Part shown: positions 51,572-61,094 of the stretch, in pieces
Layout: each line of letters starts with the position of its first letter
Position numbering within the stretch: position 1 is the first letter of the stretch
Assembly: GCA_039888615.1 (NCBI GenBank)
Contig: JBDQQS010000001.1
Length of the DNA stretch: 64,000 bases
Strand: one strand, 5' to 3'
Origin: Flavimaribacter sp039888615
Lineage (GTDB): Bacteria > Pseudomonadota > Alphaproteobacteria > Rhizobiales > Rhizobiaceae
Made by a program: the position numbers and the translations under genes
Notes under the pieces: model-generated
Told to the model about the DNA's origin: nothing
What the model saw: only the letters and a program-made list of their open reading frames with translations
The model's database searches: none

Positions 51572-52003
51572 TCACTCCGATGCGGGGCGCCGCCGGCGTC
51601 TGCCGGAAGCGGGTCTCATTACGCCGTCCGCAGTATAGCGGATCCTCGGCGATTCTGACCATCTTTCCCTGTTTGCAATGAGCGCGCTCAACATACGCCG
51701 CGCAGTGTCCGATGCATTATGCGCCGATGGCGCATAGATGGCGTAACCGCTATCGATCATTTGGGTGATCGCCTCTTCCACCAAGGCCTGATCGAATGTC
51801 GCGCTCAGCAGGTCCTTGATTTCGTCCCGCCGCAATGAGCCGTCCATCAGCGAAACGAGTTCGACATTCAGTTCTCCGGGGAGCTTGACCGATTTGCGCT
51901 TTCCGCGCAGCAGCACTTTTTTGCGGCTGACGTCGACTGCCCGAAAGTCGGGATTGATGGCGATATAGTTGTCTGGGTCCTTGTATGAGTTTGCGTACAA
52001 CAT
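51572..52003 (-). CDS. Orphan RRE/PqqD-like winged-helix protein (TOMM cyclodehydratase N-terminal-like)
   Basis: The protein has 143 residues from the ATG at 52003. INPDFRAVDVSRKKVLLRGK followed by LPGELNVELVSLMDGSLRRD and VEEAITQMIDSGYAIYAP resembles the peptide-binding winged helix (RRE) at the N-terminus of YcaO-associated cyclodehydratases: a strand pair, the PLLDG-like turn and the dimer helix. No YcaO, leader peptide or dehydrogenase is nearby. The last 25 residues (RIRYTADGVMRPASGRRRRR) look atypical and may reflect truncation. Confidence 0.6.
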   Translation of the reverse strand: MLYANSYKDPDNYIAINPDFRAVDVSRKKVLLRGKRKSVKLPGELNVELVSLMDGSLRRDEIKDLLSATFDQALVEEAITQMIDSGYAIYAPSAHNASDTARRMLSALIANRERWSESPRIRYTADGVMRPASGRRRRRPASE

Positions 52004-52321
52004 GGCATTGCCTCGCTTGGGCGGCGCGATTGCGACAGCAATCGGAGGCTGCAGTTTGCCGGCGGTGGGAAGCGACCGTTCCCGTCGGTTGGTTGATGTT
52101 CTATCTGTCCGGGAGCGTTTCCGTTCCCTTTGCAAGTCTATTCTTCATGGCCTGATCCTTACTGACTTTCTATATTCGATATCGGAACCGGATCCGGCGA
52201 TATCAACCGACCTTTCATTACGATTGAGTAAGTTATCGGTCTTCTCACAGGAAAGCGTCGATCATAAAAAAAGCGCCCGCTGCGAACAGCGGACGCTCCT
52301 GTCGTCAAATTGTTTTTCAGA
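52004..52321. other. Intergenic region
   Basis: 318 bases between the RRE-like gene and the DUF992 gene, both on the minus strand. It contains the terminator of the DUF992 gene (52265-52297). The remainder is the likely promoter region of the RRE-like gene; no other feature was seen. Confidence 0.5.
52265..52297 (-). terminator. Intrinsic terminator of the DUF992 gene
   Basis: AGCGTCCGCTG / CAGCGGGCGCT (minus strand, one mismatch) with a 4-base loop, followed on the minus strand by seven T residues (52271-52265). It lies 25 bases after the DUF992 stop. Confidence 0.9.
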
Positions 52322-52843
52322 TCAGAACTGGGTCAGCGTCAGTGCGCCGATCGCAGCTGTGACCCTCAAGCCCACGCTGCCGCTGACGCTAAGCGGTACG
52401 AGGTTGATGTTGTCCCGGAAATTGCCGCCAAGCACGTTCGCGCCGAGGCCCAGACCGAGTTCTGCGTTCGCCGAAAGGCCGACATAGGTGCCGGACAATG
52501 TGCCGGGACGTACCTGATGGCTTGGCGCGTAGACGGCCCATACGAGCTTTTCCTTGGCTGTGAAACCGATATCGGCGCCGACCTTGGTCATCGAGCCCGC
52601 ATAGAGTTCGCGGCTTCCCTGGCCCTCGAACCTGCACTGCAGGTCCTTGTGGGATCCAATGATCCAGCCGAAACTTCCGTCGCTGAGGCAACTGAGGACG
52701 CCGATCTTGACGAACCGTTCCTTGTAGGCCGGCGCAGGCGCGGGGGCTCCTCTGGTCATGTCTGCCGCCGAAACAACCGGCGCGGATGAAAATGCTGTTG
52801 TGATTGCGAGCGCGATTGCTGCGACTGTTTTGCCTGGATTCAT
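52322..52843 (-). CDS. DUF992 secreted protein
   Basis: The protein has 173 residues from the ATG at 52843, with AAGGAG 7 bases upstream. A signal peptide (VAAIALAITTAFSSAPVVSA) precedes the DUF992 domain: KIGVLSCLSDGSFGWIIGSH, LVWAVYAPS, GTLSGTYVGLSANAELGLG, and NVLGGNFRDNINLVPLSVSG. The domain is a beta barrel-like sheet confined to Alphaproteobacteria, of unknown role, probably periplasmic or outer-membrane. It ends at a strong terminator. Confidence 0.9.
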   Translation of the reverse strand: MNPGKTVAAIALAITTAFSSAPVVSAADMTRGAPAPAPAYKERFVKIGVLSCLSDGSFGWIIGSHKDLQCRFEGQGSRELYAGSMTKVGADIGFTAKEKLVWAVYAPSHQVRPGTLSGTYVGLSANAELGLGLGANVLGGNFRDNINLVPLSVSGSVGLRVTAAIGALTLTQF

Positions 52844-53137
52844 TATGAGCTCCTTGTTGGCGTGATTCTCGGACGCATTACCGGGTGTCTGGATGGCAAG
52901 GGTTTTGCGCCAAACTTGGGCCGGATTGTGTTCAACACGCAGTTCAATACAACTGTTCCAAAGAAACTGATTATTGATACACTTATGCAACACTCACGAT
53001 TAATGCCGACAAATGCGATATGTGCTTTTTGGATTTGCAGGATCGGCGGCTGTTTACGGATTGAAGGAAGATCTTTTGGCAACGCCTATTAGAGCCGGTG
53101 TTAATCCGGCCGGAATAAAACCGACGGGAGGAAATTC

Positions 53138-54715
53138 GTGGTTCGCAACATATTCTATATAACGTCCGTGGCGGCGCTCGTCCTTGTTGCTCTTCTGGCG
53201 CAATTGTGGGCGCCGTTCTGGTGGCTTCTCGTGATCGTCGTTCCGTTCGTGGCGCTCGGAATATTCGATATCCACTGGGCGCAGCACAATGTACTGCGCA
53301 ACTATCCGGTCATCGGGCACCTCCGTTATGCGTTCGAGTTCATCAGTCCCGAGATCCAGCAGTATTTCATTGAAAGCAACGAGAGCGGCAGACCCTACAA
53401 CAGGCTGCAGAGACGTCTGGTTTATGCGCGCGCCGACGGCTCGATAGAAACCCAACCCTTTGGCACCCAATACGACATACTGGATGTGGGATTCAGACGG
53501 GCGAGTCATTCCCTTGCGCCCAAAAAGGCCGATCCCGAGTCCGCTCGGGTGCTCGTCGGCGGGCCGCAATGCACGAAACCCTATTCAGCCTCTCGATTGA
53601 ACATATCCGCAATGAGTTTCGGAGCGCTCAGCCCGAACGCCATCCACGCGCTGAACGCCGGCGCTCGCCTTGGCAATTTCGCGCACAACACCGGGGAAGG
53701 CGGGTTGAGCCCGTATCATCTGGCTGGCGGCGGCGACATCTTTTTCCAGGTGGGAACCGGCTATTTCGGATGCCGTACGGTGGACGGTGATTTCGATCCG
53801 GACAAATTTGCGGAAAAGGCGAAGCTCGATGTCGTGAAGATGATCGAGATCAAGCTTTCACAGGGCGCAAAACCCGCTCACGGCGGCGTGCTCCCGGCGC
53901 CGAAGGTCGACAAGGAGATTTCGGAAATTCGCGGCGTTCCGATGGGCAAGGATGTGATCTCGCCCCCCGCGCACAAGACCTTCTCGACACCTGAGGGTTT
54001 GCTTGACTTCGTGGTGCAACTGCGCGAGCTCAGCGGCGGCAAGCCGGTCGGTTTCAAGTTGTGCATTGGTCGCAGGCATGAATTCATGGGGATCGTCAAG
54101 GCGATGCTGAAGACGGGCAACCTCCCGGATTTCATCACGGTCGATGGCGCGGAGGGCGGCACCGGCGCCGCGCCGGTCGAATTTACCGACCGGTTGGGCG
54201 TGCCCATCAACGAGGGACTTCCCTTTGTGCACTCCTGCCTCGTCGGTGCAGGTCTGCGCGACAAGATCCGAATCATCGCCAGCGGCAAGATCGTCACAGG
54301 CTTTGACATGATTGAAAAGATCGCGCTGGGCGCCGACATGTGCAACATGGCGCGTCCGATGATGTTCGCCCTGGGCTGCATTCAGGCCGTGCGTTGCAAC
54401 ACCAACACCTGTCCAACAGGCGTCGCCACCCAGGATCGCAAACGCGCCCAGGCTGTCGATATCAATCTCCGCCAGCACAGGGTCGCCAGTTTCCACAAAG
54501 CGACGATCGAGAGTTTCCTTGACCTGATCGGGGCGATGGGGCTCGAAAAGCCGTCCGAACTTGATGCGTCGGCAATCCACCGGCGCGTCGCCGACGAGAC
54601 GGAGCGCACCATCACCCAAATACAGGACTCCCTGGCTCCGGATGAGCTTCTGGGCGACAATGTGCAGCCGGCGTTCGCGGATGACTGGCGGCGCGCCAGC
54701 GCCGAAGCTTTCTGA
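53138..54715 (+). CDS. FMN-binding glutamate synthase-domain (GltB-like) membrane protein
   Basis: The protein has 525 residues from GTG 53138, with GGGAGGA 5 bases upstream. Two N-terminal membrane segments precede a GltB FMN-barrel domain: SASRLNISAMSFGALSPNAI, HNTGEGGLSPYH, DGAEGGTGAAPVEF and IRIIASGKI. The cluster motif CIQAVRCNTNTCPTGVATQ carries three Cys as in the 3Fe-4S site of glutamate synthase. No glutaminase domain is present, so the reaction is unknown; it may be a membrane-associated flavin oxidoreductase. Confidence 0.9.
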   Translation: MVRNIFYITSVAALVLVALLAQLWAPFWWLLVIVVPFVALGIFDIHWAQHNVLRNYPVIGHLRYAFEFISPEIQQYFIESNESGRPYNRLQRRLVYARADGSIETQPFGTQYDILDVGFRRASHSLAPKKADPESARVLVGGPQCTKPYSASRLNISAMSFGALSPNAIHALNAGARLGNFAHNTGEGGLSPYHLAGGGDIFFQVGTGYFGCRTVDGDFDPDKFAEKAKLDVVKMIEIKLSQGAKPAHGGVLPAPKVDKEISEIRGVPMGKDVISPPAHKTFSTPEGLLDFVVQLRELSGGKPVGFKLCIGRRHEFMGIVKAMLKTGNLPDFITVDGAEGGTGAAPVEFTDRLGVPINEGLPFVHSCLVGAGLRDKIRIIASGKIVTGFDMIEKIALGADMCNMARPMMFALGCIQAVRCNTNTCPTGVATQDRKRAQAVDINLRQHRVASFHKATIESFLDLIGAMGLEKPSELDASAIHRRVADETERTITQIQDSLAPDELLGDNVQPAFADDWRRASAEAF

Positions 54716-54788
54716 GGAGTGTACTTGCTGATGCGGCGCAAGTGGTCTATGGGCGCAGATCGAATGGTCAACGCACGGTTAAAATGCG

Positions 54789-55445
54789 ATGGCTGAAAAA
54801 ACAGTCGATATCGCGATTATCGATGACCACGAGATGTTCGCCGACGGTTTGTCGCACCTGTTGGCCGACATGGACGACACCTATCGCTGCACCGTTTTCA
54901 ATTCGCCGCTGGACGCAATCGAGGTTCTTGCCGACGGCGGATTGTTCGATCTGATCATTTCCGATCTCATCATGGAGAATCTGAACGGAATCGCGTTCGT
55001 CAAGGCGCTCAGGTCGAGAGGATTCAAGATGCCGGTGCTTATCGTGTCGGGCGTCCACACTGCGCCGCCGGTGGAGGAGGCGCTGCGGCTGGGCGCCCAG
55101 GGCTTCATTCCAAAAACGGCGACGCAGGCCATGTTGTCGGATGCGCTCGATACGGTGTTCGCCGGAGAAACCTACTTGCCGCCGCAATTATGGGATCTGT
55201 TCGAGGAGGACCGCTATTCCCTGCGTAGCGGCAACGCCGTACACCCCGATTCACAGTTGAGCGCGCGCCAGATCGAAGTTCTGAACCTGATTGCCGACGG
55301 CCATTCGAACAGGGAAGTCGCTTACGCGCTGAACATCAGCGAGAATACGGTAAAATCGCATCTCAAGCACATTTTCAAGGTCTTGAATGTCGGGACGAGG
55401 GCGGCCTGTATCCGGCGCGCGCAGCAGACCGGCCTCATTTCATAA
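54789..55445 (+). CDS. NarL/LuxR-family response regulator
   Basis: The 218-residue protein has a receiver with acidic pair in IIDDHEMF, phospho-acceptor in LIISDLIMENLNG and Lys in FIPKTATQ, and a C-terminal LuxR HTH: LSARQIEVLNLIADGHSNREVA, then ENTVKSHLKHIFKVLNV. It sits downstream of the GltB-like gene and convergent with the histidine kinase at 55459, its likely partner. Confidence 0.92.
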   Translation: MAEKTVDIAIIDDHEMFADGLSHLLADMDDTYRCTVFNSPLDAIEVLADGGLFDLIISDLIMENLNGIAFVKALRSRGFKMPVLIVSGVHTAPPVEEALRLGAQGFIPKTATQAMLSDALDTVFAGETYLPPQLWDLFEEDRYSLRSGNAVHPDSQLSARQIEVLNLIADGHSNREVAYALNISENTVKSHLKHIFKVLNVGTRAACIRRAQQTGLIS

Positions 55446-55458
55446 CGTAACGACCGGG

Positions 55459-57189
55459 CTATTCAGCTGCAAGGCTCGACGCCGATGCGGCAAGCACGGC
55501 CTCGTGCAGTTTTCTGTTGGAATGGGGGGCGTCGAGCACGGTCGTGTGGTCCAGTTCAGGCCGTGGTCCGTCGCCTTCATGGCGCAGGACGATCGCAGGG
55601 ATCGTCGACGACATTCTGGAGCGCAGACTGACTACGGTTTCACCGGTTTTCTCGGAGTCGTCCAGACTGACGATGGCGACATCAGGCGTCGATCCGGTCG
55701 TTTTGATGATCCGGAACGCCTCTTCCGCATCGCCGCTGCAATAGACCTCGCATTGCCAATCTGACAGCGTTCTCGAGATGTCTTCGCGCAGCATCTTGTC
55801 GGGGGTGATGACGAGCAGACGTTTTCGCAAAGGCTTGAGACGGGGGTAAGGCGCCGGCAGACTGGCGGATTCGGCGTCAACCGGCGGCAGCCGGAAACTG
55901 AAGCGCGTGCCTGCGCCAGGCGCGGAGCGAAAATCCATTTCGATGTCCAGCAGTTCGCACAGCCGTTTGACAATGGAAAGTCCGAGCCCCAGCCCCATGT
56001 CGCTCCCGCGGCCAGGGGCGCCCAGTTGCACATAGTCCTTGAAAATTGCCACATGCTTGTCCGAGGGGACGCCTGGGCCGGTGTCGGCGATCGAGATCAC
56101 AGCCTGGTTTCCGAAGCATTCCGCGCCGATGTCTATCCGGCCGCGCGAAGGCGTGAACTTGACGGCGTTGGATAAAACGTTGCGCAGAATCCTCGCAAGC
56201 AAAGTCGCGTCGGTTCGAACAGTGCAGGGCTCGAGGTTGGTGTTTAACTGCAGGGATTTCCTGCGCGCTTTGATGCTGATTTCATCGATTAGACGTTCGA
56301 TCAGATCGCTTAGATCTATCTCCGTCGGCCGTGGCATCATGGTGGCTGCATCAATGCTTGAAATGTCAGTCAGGCCTTCAAGCAGATTTTTCATGCTTTT
56401 CCAGCTGTCTTCGATCTTGGACAGCAACTCACGCTCTTCCCTGTTCTTGAGCAGACGCCGAAGGGAAACGATGAAATTGCCCTGTGCTTCCAGCGGTTGC
56501 GCCATGTCATGGCTGGTCGCGGCGAGGAAGCTGCTTTTGTATTCGTTGACGCGCTGGATTGCGTCGCGCTGTTGCTGCAGCTGTGAGAGAAAAAGCTGAT
56601 TCTCAAGCTGCGCCCGTATGTTCCTGTAGCGGTTTTGACTGATTACCCTGACGGAATAACTGATGATCAGGATCAGCAGCAACGCGACTGCGGCGACCGA
56701 CAATGACTGTCTGCTTCCGTGCATCAGCATGGTCAGACCGAACGGTGTGAGCCCCGCGACTAGCAACGCGATATAGGAGCGGTAGAAGTCACCGAGAACA
56801 ATAATCGCTGCAATGACGTAGCAAGCAAGCAGCAGAAACGATGATGTCAGGGAATAATTCGATGAGGGATCGGCCAATATCGCGATGCCAACGCCCCAGG
56901 CAAACCCAGAAATAGCCGCATTGCATGTGTGGACAAGCTGGTAACGTTGGATGTTCCCGCTGTCGAACGGAAACGTGCGCTGTGCAAGCACGTAGAGCAT
57001 CGGGGGAATGCAGCACAGGAAGATGACAAGCCACCAGGCTATGATTTCCGGAACCGTAGCCGAGAATGCAAAAAACAACGCTGCAATTGAAGCGAACACT
57101 ATGGACGTCGCGATCGAAATTGGAGCGCGTCGGGCCAGCTGCTCCATAACCGCAATTTTAACCTGTATTTCGTCAATTGAATTTTGCAA
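55459..57189 (-). CDS. Hybrid histidine kinase with degenerate receiver
   Basis: The 576-residue protein has about six N-terminal membrane segments (residues about 25-190), a coiled segment with the HisKA box (AATSHDMAQPLEAQGNF, His near 227), a HATPase domain (NVLSNAVKFTPSRG, DTGPGVPSDKH, MGLGLGLSIV) and a C-terminal receiver-like domain from about 450. In the latter VITPDKML, VAIVSLDDSE and VLDAPHS stand where the acidic pair, phospho-Asp and Lys should be; all three key positions appear altered. It is probably partner to the NarL regulator. Confidence 0.88.
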   Translation of the reverse strand: MQNSIDEIQVKIAVMEQLARRAPISIATSIVFASIAALFFAFSATVPEIIAWWLVIFLCCIPPMLYVLAQRTFPFDSGNIQRYQLVHTCNAAISGFAWGVGIAILADPSSNYSLTSSFLLLACYVIAAIIVLGDFYRSYIALLVAGLTPFGLTMLMHGSRQSLSVAAVALLLILIISYSVRVISQNRYRNIRAQLENQLFLSQLQQQRDAIQRVNEYKSSFLAATSHDMAQPLEAQGNFIVSLRRLLKNREERELLSKIEDSWKSMKNLLEGLTDISSIDAATMMPRPTEIDLSDLIERLIDEISIKARRKSLQLNTNLEPCTVRTDATLLARILRNVLSNAVKFTPSRGRIDIGAECFGNQAVISIADTGPGVPSDKHVAIFKDYVQLGAPGRGSDMGLGLGLSIVKRLCELLDIEMDFRSAPGAGTRFSFRLPPVDAESASLPAPYPRLKPLRKRLLVITPDKMLREDISRTLSDWQCEVYCSGDAEEAFRIIKTTGSTPDVAIVSLDDSEKTGETVVSLRSRMSSTIPAIVLRHEGDGPRPELDHTTVLDAPHSNRKLHEAVLAASASSLAAE

Positions 57190-57754
57190 GCTGATTCCAA
57201 ATCGTGACTACATACAATGCGACTAGACAATCAAAATCGTAAGCAAAAAAATTTTCTTACTAGCGATTCAACCGAAACACCTGTTTTGTCAAATTTTTTT
57301 TACCAACCAATCAAGCTGCATATGCATGGTTGTCCTAATATATCGTGTGAATCCAACATTATAGATATCGATATGGATGCCCCACCACCCGTTCGGGTGA
57401 TTGCGTCAGTCGCCATGGTTGCATAATCTCCGGATTGCCAGCGACCTTTGGAGGAAAGGCTTTCGGCGCAATTGATGCGGATATTTCTGATCAGCCGAAT
57501 GCCAAAATTTCTTCGTATGGTTGAGGGAAACGTGAACTGTCCCTGATAGCGGAATACAACGCATCGGGGAAAAATGTTTTGAGTGTGACCCACGTCGCCC
57601 GGGTTGCATCAAAAGGGAAAGCGGGGCCAGAAGTTCCGCCTCAACGGATGGCTGCCGCTTTCCCCTCTTTCTTTTTCCACCGAATCGATCTCGGCCCTTC
57701 GCAGCAGGCGCCCAGCGTCCAACAACTTTCAATGCGATTCTTTTTTAGAAATTC
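57190..57754. other. Long intergenic region between kinase and DMGDH genes
   Basis: 565 bases, with the left part AT-rich. It contains an inverted repeat over 57239-57260 (GTAAG ... CTTAC with A/T runs) near the kinase promoter and a long hairpin at 57615-57664. The short open frames here have no protein-like features. Confidence 0.5.
57615..57664. terminator. Long hairpin, probable bidirectional terminator
   Basis: GGGAAAGCGG (57615-57624) and CCGCTTTCCC (57655-57664) form a 10-bp stem around a 30-base arm that itself can pair (TCCG/CGGA). TTTT follows on the minus strand and CTCTTTCTTTTT on the plus strand. It is 91 bases beyond the DMGDH stop. Confidence 0.6.
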
Positions 57755-60205
57755 TCAGGATTTAACTCTGAGCATTTTGGGGTCGTAAAGCACATCGAGC
57801 GTGACTGCGCACGAAACCCGCTCCGTGGCAATTTCCAATTCGTAGTCGCCAGAAAGCACGAAGTCGGCGTCGACGCCGTCGGGATTGCGGACATAGCCAT
57901 ATCCGATCGGCGTTTGCAGATGATGACCGAAACCGCCGGACGTCAGCCAGCCGACGCGCTCGCCGTTTCGGAAAATCGTCTCGCGTCCGAGCAGAATGAC
58001 GTCGGGATCATCGACCGTGAAGCAGGCCAGCATTTTACGCACGCCTTCGCTACGCTGTTTCTCGATTGCCCGGCGGCCCTTGAAGTCGATGTTCTTCCTG
58101 AGCTTCACGGCCCAGCCGAGACCAGCCTCCAGTGGTGTGTGATCGGGGCCGATATCCGAGCCCCATGCACGATATCCCTTCTCAAGGCGAAGCGACTCAA
58201 TCGCCCGATATCCGGCGTTGCGCAGACCGTAAACCTCGCCCTCCCTCTGCAACGCCTCGAATACGGCGATTGCGTATTCGGACGGAATGTGGAGTTCCCA
58301 CCCAAGTTCGCCGACATATGTGACGCGCAGCGCCATAACGATTGCGCCTGCAATGCCGATTGAACGAACCTTGCCGAAGGGGAAGGCGTCGTTGCCGATA
58401 TCGGCTTTGGTGACGGCTTGCAGGATATCCCTCGATTTCGGTCCCATCAGCGAAAGCACCGCATAGGCCGACGTCACGTCAACAAGCTGCGTATTCATTC
58501 CGCCGGGGATATTGCGCCTGATCCAGTCGAAGTCACGGGTGGCGAAGCCGGTGCCGGTGACGATATAGAATTCGTCCTGAGCGATGCGCGCAACCGTAAG
58601 GTCGCATTCGATGCCGCCGTGATCATTGAGCATCTGGGTATAGGTCAACGAACCGACAGGCTTTGCGACGTCATTGGCGCAGATCCACGAAAGCGCCGCC
58701 TCCGCATCGGCGCCGACCAGCTTGAATTTCGCGAACGAACTCTGGTCGAACAGCACTGCGTCCGTGCGCGCGGCTTCGTGTTCCCTGGCGACGGCGCCAA
58801 ACCAGTTCTGGCGGCCGAAGCTGTAAACGTCTCGCGGTTCTTCGCCCGCGGCGAGGTCGGCGAACCAGTTCGGCCGCTCCCATCCAAGCTTTTCTCCGAA
58901 ACACGCGCCTGCGTCCTTCATCTGGCTGTAGAGCGGCGATCGACGACACGGCCGTCCCGAACTGTTCTCCTCGTGGGGCCAGGCCATGGTATAGTGCTTG
59001 CCATAGGCCTCGAGTGTTCGCGTGCGCACCCAGTCCGTGTCGAAATGCGGTCGTCCGAAGCGTCGGATATCGACCGGCCACAGGTCGTAGGGCGGCTCTC
59101 CCATCGTCACCCATTCGGCCAGGGCTTGCCCGGCGCCGCCGCCGGCGGCGATGCCGAAAGCGTTAAAACCCGCGCCAACGAAGAAGTTCCCCAGCTCGGG
59201 GGCTTCGCCGAGAATGAAATTGCCGTCCGGGGTAAAGCTCTCCGGCCCGTTGACGAGTTCCTTCACGCCCGCCGATTCGAAGGCTGGGACGCGTCCGAGC
59301 GCCAATTCCACCATCGGCTCGAAATGGTCGAAATTCGAATCGAGCAGCGTGTAGTGGAAATCCTCCGGGATGCCGTCCATCGCCCAAGGGATTGGATTGG
59401 ACTCATACCCGCCCATGACGAGCCCGCCGACTTCCTCCTTGTAGTATGTCAGCCTGTCCGGGTCGCGCAGGGTAGGCAGGTTGGTCGTCACGCCCTCGAT
59501 CGGTTCGGTCACCATGTACTGGTGTTCGACCGACACCAGGGGCACATTAACGCCGACGGTCCCCGCCAGCGTGCGCGTCCATTGTCCGGCGCAGCAGATC
59601 ACCTTTTCGCAGGCGATCGCGCCTTTTTCGGTTTCTACGCCTACAACCTTGCCATCGTGCGTCAGGATCTTCAGAACCTTCGTGTCCTCGAAGATCGATA
59701 CACCGGTCATGCGCGCGCCCTTGGCCAGCGCCTGGGTTATGTCATACGGGTTCGCCTGTCCGTCAGTCGGCAGGAAGGCTGCGCCGACGACATCGGAAAT
59801 ATCCATGATCGGCCACAGCTCCTGCGCTTCGCGCGGCGTGAGAAGCTGCATTTCCAGGCCGAAGGAATGCGCGGTCGTCGCTTGTCGTTTAACTTCCGTC
59901 CAGCGTTCCTCGTTGCAGGCAAGACGGAGGCCGCCATTCATCTTCCACCCCGTCGCCTGGCCGGTTTCGGCTTCCAGCGACTTGTAGAGCGCGACGGAAT
60001 TGCCCAGCATTTGGGTGATGTTGGCGCTCGAGCGCAACTGCCCGACGAGGCCGGCGGCGTGGAAGGTCGTGCCGGAAGTCAGCTTCTTGCGCTCCAGCAG
60101 AACGGTGTCGGTCCAGCCGAGTTTCCCCAGATGATAGGCGGTCGAACATCCCACGATGCCGCCACCGATAATCACGGCCCTGGCCGAAGTTGGAAAGTCA
60201 GACAT
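57755..60205 (-). CDS. Dimethylglycine/sarcosine dehydrogenase-like FAD protein with GcvT domain
   Basis: The protein has 816 residues from the ATG at 60205, with GAGGAA upstream; length matches the DMGDH family. An N-terminal DAO domain carries VIIGGGIVGCSTAYHLGKLG and SGTTFHAAGL, where the His is the covalent FAD attachment site of DMGDH/SarDH enzymes. The C-terminal half is GcvT-like (tetrahydrofolate-binding; AYAVLSLMGPKSRDIL, GELGWELHIPSEYA, ERVGWLTSGGFG). It oxidatively demethylates N-methylated amino acids with transfer to folate. It ends the betaine-type operon. Confidence 0.92.
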   Translation of the reverse strand: MSDFPTSARAVIIGGGIVGCSTAYHLGKLGWTDTVLLERKKLTSGTTFHAAGLVGQLRSSANITQMLGNSVALYKSLEAETGQATGWKMNGGLRLACNEERWTEVKRQATTAHSFGLEMQLLTPREAQELWPIMDISDVVGAAFLPTDGQANPYDITQALAKGARMTGVSIFEDTKVLKILTHDGKVVGVETEKGAIACEKVICCAGQWTRTLAGTVGVNVPLVSVEHQYMVTEPIEGVTTNLPTLRDPDRLTYYKEEVGGLVMGGYESNPIPWAMDGIPEDFHYTLLDSNFDHFEPMVELALGRVPAFESAGVKELVNGPESFTPDGNFILGEAPELGNFFVGAGFNAFGIAAGGGAGQALAEWVTMGEPPYDLWPVDIRRFGRPHFDTDWVRTRTLEAYGKHYTMAWPHEENSSGRPCRRSPLYSQMKDAGACFGEKLGWERPNWFADLAAGEEPRDVYSFGRQNWFGAVAREHEAARTDAVLFDQSSFAKFKLVGADAEAALSWICANDVAKPVGSLTYTQMLNDHGGIECDLTVARIAQDEFYIVTGTGFATRDFDWIRRNIPGGMNTQLVDVTSAYAVLSLMGPKSRDILQAVTKADIGNDAFPFGKVRSIGIAGAIVMALRVTYVGELGWELHIPSEYAIAVFEALQREGEVYGLRNAGYRAIESLRLEKGYRAWGSDIGPDHTPLEAGLGWAVKLRKNIDFKGRRAIEKQRSEGVRKMLACFTVDDPDVILLGRETIFRNGERVGWLTSGGFGHHLQTPIGYGYVRNPDGVDADFVLSGDYELEIATERVSCAVTLDVLYDPKMLRVKS

Positions 60206-60218
60206 TATCAGTCGTTCC

Positions 60219-61094
60219 TCATCCTGTTTTAATTTCCGCCCAACTTGCTTCGAACCGGGCAAGATTTTCATGGGTGTAGGCCGCATAGTCGAAATCGATG
60301 CTCGAATGGATTTCCGAGACCATCGACCACATCGTCTCGCGCAGCAGCGAGGCGCATTTCATGGCCCGGTAGCTGTCGCGAAGCGCGTCTGTCACCGGTG
60401 CGTCGAAATAGGTTTCGAGCAGCCAGTCTTCCTGTATGGGTGACAGCCCGTTATTCGAGGCCAGGCCTCCAAGGTCGAACAGCGGTGAATTGAACCCGGC
60501 GTAATCCCAGTCGATCAGCCAGATACGGTCGCCGTCGTCGATGAAATTCGCCGGCAGAAGGTCGTTGTGCCCATAGACGAGCGTCACCGGGCCAACCCGT
60601 TCCTCCAGGATCTCCGCGCGCTTCATCAAGACCGGCAACAAATCCGTGTGCGGACTGTCGCCTTCGGTGATCGTCGCCGCATAATCGCGCAGAACATGAA
60701 AAACCCAGAAGGCGAGCGCCGGACCGCGCAGATGCTTCGGGATCTCTCGGTGGCACTGTGCGATCATCGGAACGATGCGCTCAAGCACTGGCTGCCGTCG
60801 TACGTCTTCCTCCGAGAGCGTTTTGCCCTCGATGAAATCAAGGACAAGAGCGCCGGCCTCGGCATGATGAACCGCGGGCGAAACACCCGCCGCATGCGCG
60901 GCGCGGCTGGCCGCCAGTTCGTTGAAACGCATCACCTGATGGATGGGAATGTCCTCGCCGATGCGAATCACGAACCGGCGGCCGGCGTCCTCCACAATGA
61001 AATTGGTGTTGGTGATGCCGCCGTCGAGCGGCGTCGGGTTAACCGGTCCGGTCCAGCAGGCAAGCGATGCTGCGCGGTCTCTGGGAGAAATCAT
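60219..61094 (-). CDS. Choline/ethanolamine kinase-like phosphotransferase
   Basis: The protein has 291 residues from the ATG at 61094, overlapping the permease gene as ATGA. The APH/choline-kinase fold is shown by GGITNTNFIVEDAGRRFVIR, the catalytic loop VYGHNDLLPANFI and Mg site IWLIDWDYAGFNSPLFDLGG. HND rather than HGD is characteristic of choline/ethanolamine kinases. With the transporter and DMGDH it suggests a choline-like substrate is imported and partly phosphorylated. Confidence 0.88.
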   Translation of the reverse strand: MISPRDRAASLACWTGPVNPTPLDGGITNTNFIVEDAGRRFVIRIGEDIPIHQVMRFNELAASRAAHAAGVSPAVHHAEAGALVLDFIEGKTLSEEDVRRQPVLERIVPMIAQCHREIPKHLRGPALAFWVFHVLRDYAATITEGDSPHTDLLPVLMKRAEILEERVGPVTLVYGHNDLLPANFIDDGDRIWLIDWDYAGFNSPLFDLGGLASNNGLSPIQEDWLLETYFDAPVTDALRDSYRAMKCASLLRETMWSMVSEIHSSIDFDYAAYTHENLARFEASWAEIKTG

